A stretch of DNA of 64,000 nt, from assembly GCA_903813345.2 (NCBI GenBank), contig CAIIXF020000006.1:34199524-34263523 (forward strand), written 5' to 3'. Positions 28,001 to 35,600 of the stretch are shown here, piece after piece (the first letter of the stretch is position 1; every line of letters starts with the position of its first letter). The position numbers were made by a program, and so were the translations under genes. The notes beneath the pieces are model-generated. The model was not told the origin of the DNA. It saw nothing but the letters and a program-made list of their open reading frames with translations, and searched no databases. This DNA comes from Owenia fusiformis. Lineage: Eukaryota > Annelida > Polychaeta > Sabellida > Oweniidae.

Positions 28001-29336
28001 TTGCTGTATTGGCAATCCCTTTTTGAAGTTTTTCTCCAGAATATTTTTGCTTGACAATAATCAGGTAAAATACGTATTTGCGTGACATATTCAGTCACGC
28101 AAACAAAACTTTTGTGACTTCAAATTTTCCAGCAAATGCGTGACAAATACCCAAATGGCCTATTACTAAGTTATTTCGTAGTAGATCTAAGGAACTAAGA
28201 TTTTCGACATCTAAAAAGTCACTCGACTTTTTTGTGATCTGAATCACAGAAAGCATTCTGAAGTTTCAAATTGGCTCCACGTTTAATTTTTGGCATCCGC
28301 CTAATGTATAACACTTACATTTTATTGATTCTTTCATAAGTTTCGTCATAAACTCAGTTTGACCAGAAGTATCTTTGTTGCCGCTCGATTTTTTTAAAAA
28401 ATGTCCCTTTTCAAATCACCCAGATGTGCGGTTTACTTGGACTCACCCAAACGAGGGGTGTCAAACGCAAAATGGTAGAGATGAAGACATGTCCCCACTC
28501 TCAGAGAATCTATTTCATAATTTTAACATTACTACGCGGTTTTACAAGCGAAAAAAGATAAGGGCTATATATAGGACTGGGCAAGATGAAAATAAATATT
28601 CTAAATAGATGACACCCCTTTCGAAATAAGATGAACTGAACCTATCACGTCACTGACGTCACCTATTTTTTGGAAAAATTACGTCAATAAAACAAAAGCT
28701 CCGTAGAGAATTTTCGCTTGAAATGTTGAAAAGCAAGCCCAGTTTTCTATGGGAATATACCGTAATTATAGTTATGTGTACAATATTACCGAGTTCAATG
28801 GTGCATAAGTTAGGCGGTGGATCATTTTGTAAGTACGACAATGTAAATTCATGCGACTGTTACTTTTTGGAAGTTTTTTTTGCAAAAAAGTCGTGTGACT
28901 TTTTAGATGTCGAAAATCTTAGTAGTTTGTAGGCATGTAATTTGTCATGTCTCCAATGAATGATTATTTTTGAAGGACATGGCCATCATGTCATATAAGC
29001 CAAAACAATGGGATCACAATCATGAATAAGTCTCAGTATATGAAAATATATTCAAGTTATCATCCATTCCAAACTAACTAAACGTATCTTACCTTTGATG
29101 TCATTTGCAAGTTCCTTCCAAGTTGGAGCATATCTGATACAATGCCCACACCAGCTGGAGTAGAACTCCACCAACCACAGATTTGAAGACTTTGATATGG
29201 TTTGGTTGAAGTCATTTGATTTCAGACATGTTATTAGATCCGATTTGTCATAAAGGCCTTCTACAGTTTCTGATACTACACTAGAAATTGTAAATAAAAA
29301 GAAGATAAAAAATATAACTCGCACGTCAGCTTCCAT
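3341..29336 (-). CDS. QSOX1: Quiescin sulfhydryl oxidase (QSOX1-type), complete, 10 exons
   Basis: FAD-dependent sulfhydryl oxidase of the secretory pathway, which introduces disulfides into client proteins and passes electrons to O2. Coding exons (minus strand order): 29336-29093, 26476-26376, 23655-23489, 23251-23155, 10644-10502, 8199-8080, 7826-7691, 4779-4657, 4452-4317, 4032-3341. All junctions are GT-AG and phases join exactly to 1959 nt, 652 residues plus TAG. Visible parts: hydrophobic signal peptide at residues 1-22, thioredoxin domain with W-CGHC at 62-66, a second thioredoxin-like region without CxxC (exons 3-5), a helix-rich linker (exons 6-8), and an Erv/ALR domain with LRGYNCGLW, CKEC at 446-449, a WLWRSHNKAN FAD-type motif and CPHC at 506-509. 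A transmembrane segment follows near 615-640. Length and CxxC spacing match animal QSOX1. An extra Cys (C391) precedes the family Cys at 392. The gene diverges from the PNPLA gene 208 bp upstream. Confidence 0.96.
4317..4452 (-). CDS. QSOX1: QSOX exon 9: start of Erv/ALR domain
   Basis: Residues 378-422 plus one base. It contains KWTCCQGSKPNLRGYNCGLW and LFHTLTVSA, the N-terminal FAD-contacting part of the Erv/ALR fold. Acceptor tattttag|ACAACA, donor AGAAG|gtaagg. Confidence 0.94.
4657..4779 (-). CDS. QSOX1: QSOX exon 8
   Basis: Residues 337-377, 41 whole codons: FFPGSEETINFLMKLRNWL then SGQEWLQFIDYNND. This continues the KYFPG...VNEWL-type segment of the family. Acceptor ccattgtag|TTTTTC, donor GACATT|gtgagt. 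Confidence 0.92.
4960..6735 (+). pseudogene. LINE reverse transcriptase fragment split by a later insertion
   Basis: 4969-5400 encodes HKHLGVILDNHLDFKEHIEQ, KMLNPLIALKNRI and LHYRAALVVSGAIKGSS, matching segment by segment the C-terminal half of the LINE at 37569-39274. Decayed continuation reaches PSCPCGYQQQT at 5782. The frame resumes after the nested element at 6531 with TKSHLLLDCPLS, completing the CxC...H....C tail. It ends near 6732. The copy has internal stops. Confidence 0.85.
5784..6529 (+). mobile_element. Non-autonomous element with TCCCAACGAAC termini, nested in the LINE
   Basis: About 746 bp inserted between codons of the LINE tail, flanked by AACTA on both sides (5779-5783 and 6530-6534). 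Inner ends carry TCCCAACGAAC at 5812 and its reverse complement GTTCGTTGGGA at about 6518. Contains a GGAC/GACT tetranucleotide run (6441-6488). No transposase. Related termini occur at 20-60, 23340-23440, 43495-44240 and 51395-52000, so this is a multicopy family here. Confidence 0.75.
7255..7402. mobile_element. Fold-back MITE (QSOX intron 7)
   Basis: Near-palindrome: arm ACAAATATTTCACTCTATTT near 7260 pairs with AATAGAGTGAAATATTTGTT near 7378, and inner parts (GGTGAATACCTGTA / TACAGGTATTCACC, GGTGATATTCC / GGAATATCAC) pair across a loop at about 7320-7335. No coding content. Confidence 0.8.
7496..7690. repeat. AATATCACAAT-type simple repeat abutting QSOX exon 7 donor
   Basis: Imperfect tandem repeats of AATATCACAATA and variants, about 195 bp. 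In QSOX sense the repeat begins within the splice donor itself: GTAAGATATTGTGATATTG. Length change here would sit only a few bases from the exon 7 splice site. Confidence 0.85.
7691..7826 (-). CDS. QSOX1: QSOX exon 7: helix-rich region
   Basis: Residues 291-336, with MQDLLSTLAYSLRQEI and LSALKDYIVVLCK matching the helix-rich region of QSOX. Acceptor tttatag|TAAGAC, donor TGCAAG|gtaaga. The intron side of the donor runs straight into an AT-rich simple repeat. Confidence 0.9.
8080..8199 (-). CDS. QSOX1: QSOX exon 6
   Basis: Completes residue 251 and encodes up to 290 (DDTERQDIVVTLKDLIGVKH and onward). This is a poorly conserved linker between the thioredoxin-like and helix-rich regions. Acceptor atctttcag|AGATGA, donor ACAAG|gtaaga. 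Reading frame and phase agree with both neighbours. Confidence 0.85.
8350..10155 (+). pseudogene. Reverse transcriptase ORF, frameshifted
   Basis: Three open segments (8350-8913, about 8890-9322, about 9306-10155) read consecutively as one LINE ORF2-like protein lacking its endonuclease. The first shift sits in a homopolymer A tract. The second falls in the thumb region after YGCEIWGAG. The third segment includes LKFLLGVHRKTSNLATMGEL and ends with the zinc-knuckle-like tail. No role in QSOX is implied. Confidence 0.85.
8350..10396 (+). mobile_element. 5'-truncated non-LTR retrotransposon in QSOX intron 5
   Basis: Begins inside the reverse transcriptase domain (TVFKKGNSSDPGNYRGLFI from 8353) and continues with FVDLRKAFDTIWH, GVKQGDPLSPLMFNIYINDV, LLFADDLAI, the YTYLGMEF region, PILLYGCEIWG and a Cys/His tail (CKLCKITTGTEIHFIFEC). 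The 3' UTR and an A-rich tail end at about 10396, only 106 bp from QSOX exon 5. The reading frame is broken at an A-run at about 8879-8888, just before FADD, and again near 9310-9345, so the copy is dead. The YxDD-type motif is FADD. No clear target duplication found. Confidence 0.9.
10502..10644 (-). CDS. QSOX1: QSOX exon 5: source exon of the 92-bp repeat
   Basis: Residues 204-250 plus two bases. It starts VMLDLSQFKTLHVRRMLED, matching the LDLSQxK...VRR segment of QSOX. Acceptor ttccattacag|GTAATG, donor GGAGA|gtaagt. The first 42 nt (10603-10644) with 50 nt of upstream intron are the likely source of the tandem array that follows at higher coordinates. A GTGAGA donor-like site lies 36 nt into the exon. 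Confidence 0.94.
10603..12845 (-). repeat. 92-bp tandem array, block 1 (about 24 units), derived from QSOX exon 5 acceptor
   Basis: Unit length is 92 bp by stepping from one unit to the next (10695, 10787, 10879). The first unit overlaps exon 5 itself (10603-10644). Acceptor positions from 10645 to 12760 differ by 2115 = 23 x 92 - 1, the missing base being a deletion near 11093. In QSOX sense each unit carries ATACAG and CCATTACAG acceptors, then 42 nt homologous to the start of exon 5 (5 mismatches of 42 between native and consensus). Units differ mainly at a few diagnostic sites (SQH/SQY/SRH codons, caGttc/caAttc, aataAg/aatgAg). Confidence 0.97.
12846..13780 (+). mobile_element. 935-bp insertion splitting the 92-bp array, possible retroelement remnant
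   Basis: Non-repeat DNA placed inside one repeat unit. The array stops at ...AGTCTAG and resumes at ...CTAGCATCACC, so CTAG is present on both sides, as for a 4-bp target duplication. Inside, near 13449, a short open stretch reads MCTNETVGHIMDC, resembling the C-terminal Cys/His knuckle (CxxC...H....C) of non-LTR retrotransposon proteins. No reverse transcriptase domain remains, and the class is uncertain. Confidence 0.45.
13781..22334 (-). repeat. 92-bp tandem array, block 2 (about 93 units)
   Basis: Same unit as block 1, continuing after a 935-bp interruption. Acceptor positions run from 13790 to 22280, a distance of 8490, equal to 92 x 92 plus 26. The surplus matches the visible small insertions: one +5 near 15545 and seven +3 of the type aaaaCAAtaacc or aaaaTAAtaacc. 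Variant combinations recur at multiples of the unit: the rare gccctg variant at 17771 and 19154 (15 units plus 3), and the gcggagacaaat variant near 16165 and 17177 (11 units). This implies multi-unit duplications. Confidence 0.97.
22335..23154. other. End of QSOX intron 4 next to exon 4; includes a fold-back MITE at 22703-22842
   Basis: After the array ends at about 22334 there is a G14 tract (22487-22500). A 140-bp fold-back follows: AGAGCAGGGGCAATATTGTC and GTCAAATACACCC at 22703-22737 pair with GGGTGTATTTGAC and ATATTAAACCTGCTCT at 22800-22830, with GGCTAGGCACAAA / TTTGTGCCTAGCC inside. The rest shows nothing recognisable. Confidence 0.7.
23155..23251 (-). CDS. QSOX1: QSOX exon 4
   Basis: Encodes residues 171-203 (KDEDIWKTAPKGTEFAVVIV and SLTGRQ), the start of the redox-inactive second thioredoxin-like domain. 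Acceptor tattttcag|A, donor CGACAG|gtatgt. It ends in phase 0, so the next intron (over 12 kb) is a phase-0 intron. This matters for the repeat array inside it. Confidence 0.92.
23290..23440 (+). mobile_element. 3' terminal fragment of the TCCCAACGAAC family (QSOX intron 3)
   Basis: Sequence GGACGGATGGCTTCTCTATA followed by TCCCTACCGGACTTCATTTG and GTGGGATAA parallels the 3' end of the element at 5784-6529. It fills much of the small intron between QSOX exons 4 and 3. No coding content. Confidence 0.65.
23489..23655 (-). CDS. QSOX1: QSOX exon 3
   Basis: Residues 116-170 plus two bases. It starts YFKPHTKTN and ends PPEWPVLRKL, like the end of Trx1 and its link to Trx2 in QSOX proteins. Acceptor ttttcag|TATTTC, donor TTGAG|gtaaaa. 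Confidence 0.92.
25302..25830. mobile_element. MITE with about 75-bp terminal inverted repeats (QSOX intron 2)
   Basis: Left arm GGAATAGCCTGACAACGGTA, GTCACAAATGGCGGACATAA (25318-25375) pairs with right arm TTATGTCCGCCATTTGTGAC, TACCGTAGTCAGGCTATTCC (25758-25818). The interior is about 370 bp with no recognised transposase, so a non-autonomous DNA element. The remainder of the intron (23656-25300, 25830-26375) shows AT-rich DNA and no supported gene. Confidence 0.85.
26376..26476 (-). CDS. QSOX1: QSOX exon 2: thioredoxin 1 continuation
   Basis: Completes residue 82 and encodes up to 115, including AAVDCAQEYN, CYEHDIKAFPT and the cis-proline region of the thioredoxin fold. Acceptor ttttttag|GTTGGC, donor ATCAAG|gtataa. 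It ends in phase 0. Confidence 0.93.
26931..27387. mobile_element. Possible inverted-repeat element (QSOX intron 1)
   Basis: GGGGCTCCCAGGCCTCGCG at 26932 is mirrored by CGAGGCCTGGCTCCCC at about 27370, giving a 457-bp unit with short inverted ends. Just after it, 27400-27750 repeats GTGACAAA-type words many times. No protein recognised in either part. Confidence 0.45.
28196..28924. mobile_element. MITE with about 40-bp terminal inverted repeats (QSOX intron 1)
   Basis: ACTAAGATTTTCGACATCTA with AAAAGTCACTCGACTTTTTT (from 28196) is the inverse of AAAAAAGTCGTGTGACTTTT with TAGATGTCGAAAATCTTAGT (to 28924). The 730-bp interior has short open frames only and no transposase signature. Confidence 0.85.
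29093..29336 (-). CDS. QSOX1: QSOX exon 1: signal peptide and thioredoxin CGHC
   Basis: Residues 1-81 plus one base. The first Met starts a hydrophobic leader (VIFFIFFLFTISSVV), which supports this start. The catalytic motif is in the context LVEFYSSWCGHC, then the family-typical APTWKELA. The donor is AAAG|gtaaga. Confidence 0.95.
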
Positions 29337-29544
29337 ATTGATGTGTACCTAATACACATTCTATTTATTTTTGTAAGGTTTTGTCACTTTCAGAAAGTGA
29401 TCTGGCAATATTTCATTTCTCATTACCACAGATAAATGAATTTGAGTTGTTAGTTTATATGATTCAATCAAATTGCTTTGATAAAAGTTTCATTTCTACC
29501 GATTGTTTTTGATAAAATTTGGACGGTGTTCCAAAACATCCAAC
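29337..29544. promoter_or_regulatory. Head-to-head intergenic region, candidate bidirectional promoter
   Basis: Only 208 bp separate the QSOX and PNPLA start codons, so this interval must hold both 5' UTRs or part of the core promoters. It contains an 8-bp perfect dyad with 1-bp spacer (TCACTTTC-a-GAAAGTGA, 29384-29400) and three GATAAA-type motifs. No TATA box could be assigned. Promoter function is inferred from geometry alone. Confidence 0.6.
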
Positions 29545-29622
29545 ATGGCGGACGTCCAGGAAAAAATCCGTGAAAAGTTGGAACAAATTCCTGAAACTCT
29601 GTCCGCTCTTGAGATAACTGTT
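29545..29622 (+). CDS. PNPLA6: PNPLA exon 1
   Basis: 26 codons from [22 protein letters not shown] then SALEITV. Donor ACTGTT|gtaagt. Placed as exon 1 because it joins in phase to exon 2, which supplies the rest of the N-terminal membrane helix. The N-terminus is not conserved enough to identify alone. Confidence 0.82.
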
Positions 29623-32600
29623 GTAAGTATACGCATATAACTTTATCGGAATATACGATGTGCTAGTTCTGCCGATGTTTTATTCATAATCTGCCACGAA
29701 AGCCTTGTGAAATGTGAAAACGTTAATTTTTTAGCCAAGTTATCACATTCTTCCTTACAATATCCTTGACAATTTTGTGACTGAAAATTAATATATCTAT
29801 GTAATGTTCACCACATGTCTGCTAACAAGTATGCGATAGGTCCTTTGACACCCAAGGTTACATTTACCCTGCGCGCAGAGTCTAGTTATGAACTACCCTC
29901 TGCCTAGTATAGGGCAAAGGGGTGTAATGTCGATGTGTGGGGTTATGTCGACATAATAGACGGGGTAACTTCGACACTTACGTATTAGAAGTAGAATTTC
30001 CATTTTCCTCCATGTTTGATTTCTGGAAAAATTAAAATCTCGCGAGATCTCGATCCATGCGAAAAAAAACATGGCTTCCCCCTAGATCGGAAATTAGATC
30101 AAATAAACAACAAGGAGTCGAAGTTACCCCACATGTCGAAGTTACCCCAAAATGGTGTCGACGTTACACCCCTTCGCCCTAGACTAAATTACTGTTTAAC
30201 TAGATTTTTTTTCATGGCCTGAGTTCGTCGCTAACATGCTAAATATAAGAGTTAGCTGACGTTTGGGAGTCTGGCATGTGAAAGGACAAATAGTTGCCCA
30301 TTTCTCGATTTCCAAGCAGTAATCAGTACGAGTCCTACGATTGGCCGCTAGCTGAAGACTTGATTTAAACCATTTTCTATTGGTCAAGTGCGATCACCAG
30401 ATCATTATTTAAGAATGCGCATGCGCAAGAAACTGAACTAAAAAATTGAACCTCACGCTGATTGCCCCTAAACTATTTTGCAAAATCAGTCCCTAATTGC
30501 TTCGAAATTCGCAAAGAAAATGTGTTTCTAATGGTTGAATATAAGTTATACCTCACAAATGATGGTATCTGTATCATTCAATGACATACTAGACTTGCTA
30601 GAACACTGATTTAGACCGATAAATAGCAAAAGTGATACAAAATTTCATCAATTTTATTTCGTCCAGTGTAAAAGCGTGACTTTGAATTCCCGGGAACATT
30701 TTTTCAAGGGACGCAGTTTTTTGAGGGGAGACGCAGTTTTTGAAAATTGTTACGTCCCAGGGACGCAATCTTGGACAAACCTACTGAAAATACTGGTTAC
30801 ATTGTGAAACTCTATCAAACAAGATAATGAAGGTAGCAATATAGCCAAAGCTTCCTGGTCATGTCAACCCCAAGTCAACTCAACCCCTGTAATTAAAACT
30901 CAACCCCAAGTCAACTCAACCACTGGAAAACTCAACCCCCAGTCAACTCATCCCCTGTAAAACTCAACCCCGATATATTTTAGCACTGACAAATTCGGAT
31001 TTTATGTGATATTCAAGTTTGTTGAATAAAATAATTTTTTTCAAATTTTGATTTCTGATCTAAGACCTGCCTTATATATATAGTTAATAATGAGCGTGAT
31101 CTCCAAAGCTCCAAACTGTCAGCATGGTCATGCTAGGATTAATATGTGGGACTAATAGAATAACAGCAACTGCAAAACACTGAATGATTAGCGAGGGGTT
31201 ATTACAGGGAATAAGAGTGATTTAATTTTATTTCACATCATCATGTCATTTTTCATATTTTATATTTGAATCTTATTAATAAGATTGTTTTGTTTTAATA
31301 TCTTTCAGGTTGATACTATTGATCTTTAATAATTCTGTTAATACATTAACATTGGTAAATATCATATTTGTATTTCCTAAAACTTGATTTTAAAAGATGT
31401 TTGTCTCTCTGCCAAATATTTCAACAAAGTATCATTTATTAAAACATGTAAAAAGCTAGATTATTATAGTAAATGAACAAGAGAACTAAAGACATTGGAG
31501 AAATGAATGAGGTTGAGTTTTACTGGGATTGAGTTTTATAGGGTTGAGTTGACTTGGGGTTGAGTTGACTTGGGTTTGAGATGACCTGTCACCGCCTATT
31601 GATGTATGATCAGAAAGGTTTTTTACAGAGGCCCCCCATGGGCGGTGACCTTTTCTTACTATGGAATGGCTTTGAAACATTCATGAGACCTAAGTCCAAC
31701 CCTTACAAGCTTTTATGGCAAATCTTCAAGGCAACTAACACATCATCATATGAAGTGATTGTGATTCAAAGAGGTGACATACATGTATCATATAAACTAT
31801 GACATCACATTTTTAAGTGAAATTCATCGGAATCTTATTTTCACAGTTTACCTACATTTACCTACATTTATTTTTCATGATATTTTTCATGGGTGTAAAT
31901 TGATTTTCAGGTGGGTGCAAGCCTTTTAATTTTAAATTCAAGTGGGTGCAGCATCCACTTGCCTGAACTGTTTAATGCTGGATAGATCTCTGCATTTAGA
32001 ATAGCAGTGCTATCTTTGAATGAAGTCTTTTTATTTATACATGTACAGTATACACATGGGCAATAAAAGCAAATCTGAAAATTAAAAATGGGCAGATTGT
32101 GCCAACTCAACAAGATAATCCAGTGAAAAAATCACTGAAAAACTACAAAGACCCGAAGTTAGGTATAAGGGGCGGAAAAGATGGAGTGATAGTGAAATGT
32201 TGCTTTTAGTGGAATCTATTAAGTAAATGGTTATATTGTCACAGAAGTATGTAGCGCCACTTATACTATTAGGCTACTGGTATACTGTGACTGGTATAGG
32301 GTATACTGGTATAGGGTGACTTACAAGTAAGGAACTCTATTGTTATTTTTGTAAATGACTTTTTTACCAAGAACAATATAGATAGCGCTTCGTGCTCTTT
32401 TACGTTATGTTTCATTTTGCAAGGAGTTTTAAATCAGATTTTCAAACTGTGAACACAATTTCTATATCTGTTTTTTTTTTGTGTTTTGATGCAGTGTTGC
32501 ATTACCAAGAAAAAGTTTAAATATACGAATAAACTCTAACAAACTTCATTATGTCACCATCTCTACACGGTGACATAAAACAATCATGTAACTTAAGCAC

Positions 32601-35600
32601 ATATTTCAGTATATTGTGGCGTCTTATAGCCCAAAAATATACAACAAATCTCAAAAAGTCCAATTAAATCCCTAGTGAATGACATCTGGACCCTGATTGA
32701 AACTCATTGGATCTTGTCGTGACATCATTTGGACTCTGTGGAAAGTTCTAATGTACATCATCCTTCTTGACCTTTGTTATTATTACCGTGCCCTGGAAAT
32801 ATGAGATAAAAGCATATCTTATATGTGTGGCCTTAGTCAATACATTTCCTGCCTGTCTTTGTACAACATTTATACCTTTGGATGTAGATATTTCATGTAT
32901 TCATACAGTTCATACTAATAGTTTTTTAAATACAATATTATTGTATTAGTACTTCTTGCAACATAAACCGCGGCTTGGAAGGGTCGAAACACTCTTATTA
33001 CTTTGTCATAAATAGAAAATAAAACAGAGACCACTAGCAAAAAGGAATAAACCAGTTTTAAGTTTAAGACCTACAAATTACGTTTCCTCCGTTTTTAAAG
33101 TAGCACGTTCACAGAACGAAAACGGTAATGTATAAATTTACGTTTGTGGTTCATGTAATAAAAATGGTATTGCTTTACCTCTCTATTGTTACAAAATATA
33201 CATTAGCTTTTAGTCTTTTGATCTCTTGATTTGATACATACCTTGACACCTTAGCATGTACACTTCTACAGTAAACTTTTTTATTGTCTACTGAGCCCAA
33301 GTTTTGCTGATTTCACATCTGATTTGTAATATAATGTCTTTGTTGACATAACCTTTATAATTGTTTGCGTTATTTGTTGTTGCACTTGTTGTTGGTGTGC
33401 GTGGTCGTATGCATAGGATCTTGTTGTTGTTGGTGTTCTTCTGAAAAAGAAATGAATTGGGGCAGTCTATATTCATTTGAGTTCCGACCTTGAACCTTAG
33501 ATGCCCAAGTTTTGCCGATTTCACATCTGATTTGTAATATAATGTCTTTGTTGACATAACCTTTATAATTGTTTGCGTTATTTGTTGTTGCACTTGTTGT
33601 TGGTGTGCGTGGTCGTATGCATAGGATCTTGTTGTTGTTGGCGTTCTTCTGAAAAAGAAATGAATTGGGGCAGTCTATATTCATTTGAGTTCCGACCTTG
33701 ACCTTCCAGTTTAAAAAACTATCGTTCACTTCTTATGTAGATGGTAATAGCCAGTCTCGTGACATAAGTCTGGCGGGAGGCATCTAAGGTTCAATATCGA
33801 CGGATAAGCCTATAAAACTAAATAAATCTAGAAGGGGGGTGGGGGTCAAAGCCATTTCAGTTTGCTATCAGACAAATTTTAACATTTCAATTTTTGTGCA
33901 ATTTTGACTCGGATCAGAATTCCTTTGAATGGTTTTAAAATAAAGAGTTTATTTGATGTTTTCTGCAAATGCTGTTTACTGTTGTTGTCACATGTTTTAA
34001 GAATTCTAAATTGTAGCCTACATACGTTATGGTAATATCCCAATGAAAATCCAAAATCCACGAAAGTCCACACGCGAAAAGTCCGCGATGATCACGTTTT
34101 TTGGGGGGAGGGGGTCAAACGCAAAACTAGATTAATTTAGCTTCCTATCAGACATTGAACTTTTGATACCTCTCCTTGCGACCAGCATAGCATCATACTA
34201 ACCATTTACAGAACATTAGGAATCAGTGTTGACTATTTGAACCATCTGAAAAACTCGTTGAACCATGAGTAACTAAATTTCTTCAAGTTCATAAATTGAT
34301 TTTGGGCCACTTCTGACTCGAATAATGATTCAGTAAAATAAGAAGTTACAATTCTATTCATTTCTACAATCAAGTTGAAGTGAAATTCGATTATAAATAC
34401 TGAAAACCAGGCTTTAAATGACAGAAATGTTAAAATACGCTTACCCGTTCAGACAAAATTGAGAGCAATGGCGGACAATGCGTTCTACGTCACATGACGA
34501 CATTACTTGGAAACACAATCGATCCGTAATCGCGTCATATGACGACTTAGTAGTTCCCTTGACAATTTGCCATATAAGGTAATAAAGGCGGTCTTTAGGT
34601 CACTTGACCGATCCACTGGTCCATGTCCGGAATAAGGTACAAAGAACCGCACTTCGTGGGGGGTCTTTGTAAAAACGAAAAATTGAAAAATGATTAACAT
34701 TTATTTCAACAAAATGAAATTGGAACATCACAACAGTTCACCTTTTTGTGCAATACCAGAAATTGACAAATGGTGATATCTTTTTGATTTGATTTGATTT
34801 CCCATGAATTTATAATGTCTTCACTTTGGTCAGTGTTTGGCAGTTTCATAAGCTTATAGCTAGTGTTTTCAAGATAAAAAAGATGATTCTACCAATGATG
34901 TAATTAAAACTTTCGTCTTCAATGCCAAAGCTATTCTTTTTAAAAGTTAAGAATTCAAAATGCTTTTGGACCTGTAGAAAGACCTGGTGATTTGTATATT
35001 TCCATGCATCTCGAAGAGATTTGACAATCATTAGCCAGTATCATTGAGTATCTCTTTCATCATGGTAGGTCTCAATCTTATCGAAGGCTGCAAATGTTTA
35101 GCTTTAAGAAATGAGAATGATGAAAGTATCAAACAATGCCCCTGTCATCCACTTGCATTCTGTTCCATCTAAGAGATTAACATGTTTAATAAGATAATGG
35201 CTGTAGCTAGAGCTTCAATTTTTTTTCTAGCAACTTGGCTAGAGAGCCAATAGCCATATAGCAAATCTGGATATCAAACTGTTGTTACATAGAATAAAAT
35301 GAAGTCTGAGGGTTTTCACCTATTTTACATTTTATGTTAATAATTTTCTTTTTCTTTCAGAATATTATGATTACCTTGGCTATAGGTGGCCTAGTCATTG
35401 TGCTGTTCCTTTATCTGGCAGCCAAGAAAATCAAATCAAAAGGTATGGACAACACATTAACATAAATATACGAGGGTTGTCCCAGAAGTAATGCACTATA
35501 TGCTCTAACTTTCTTTAATATACTTCAATTCAGCTGAAATTTTATGTATATAACAATTGAATTTTTATCTATACTGTCCTGAAGTTTCAGCATCAAACAT

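Noticed and set aside
27838-28098. 86-residue minus-strand frame in QSOX intron 1
   Set aside because: No recognisable domain and no splice logic linking it to QSOX. AT-rich intron with nearby mobile elements.
33288-33729. Open frames of 101 and 119 residues on the minus strand
   Set aside because: They overlap in different frames and exist because a 210-bp segment is duplicated. The protein is not recognisable.
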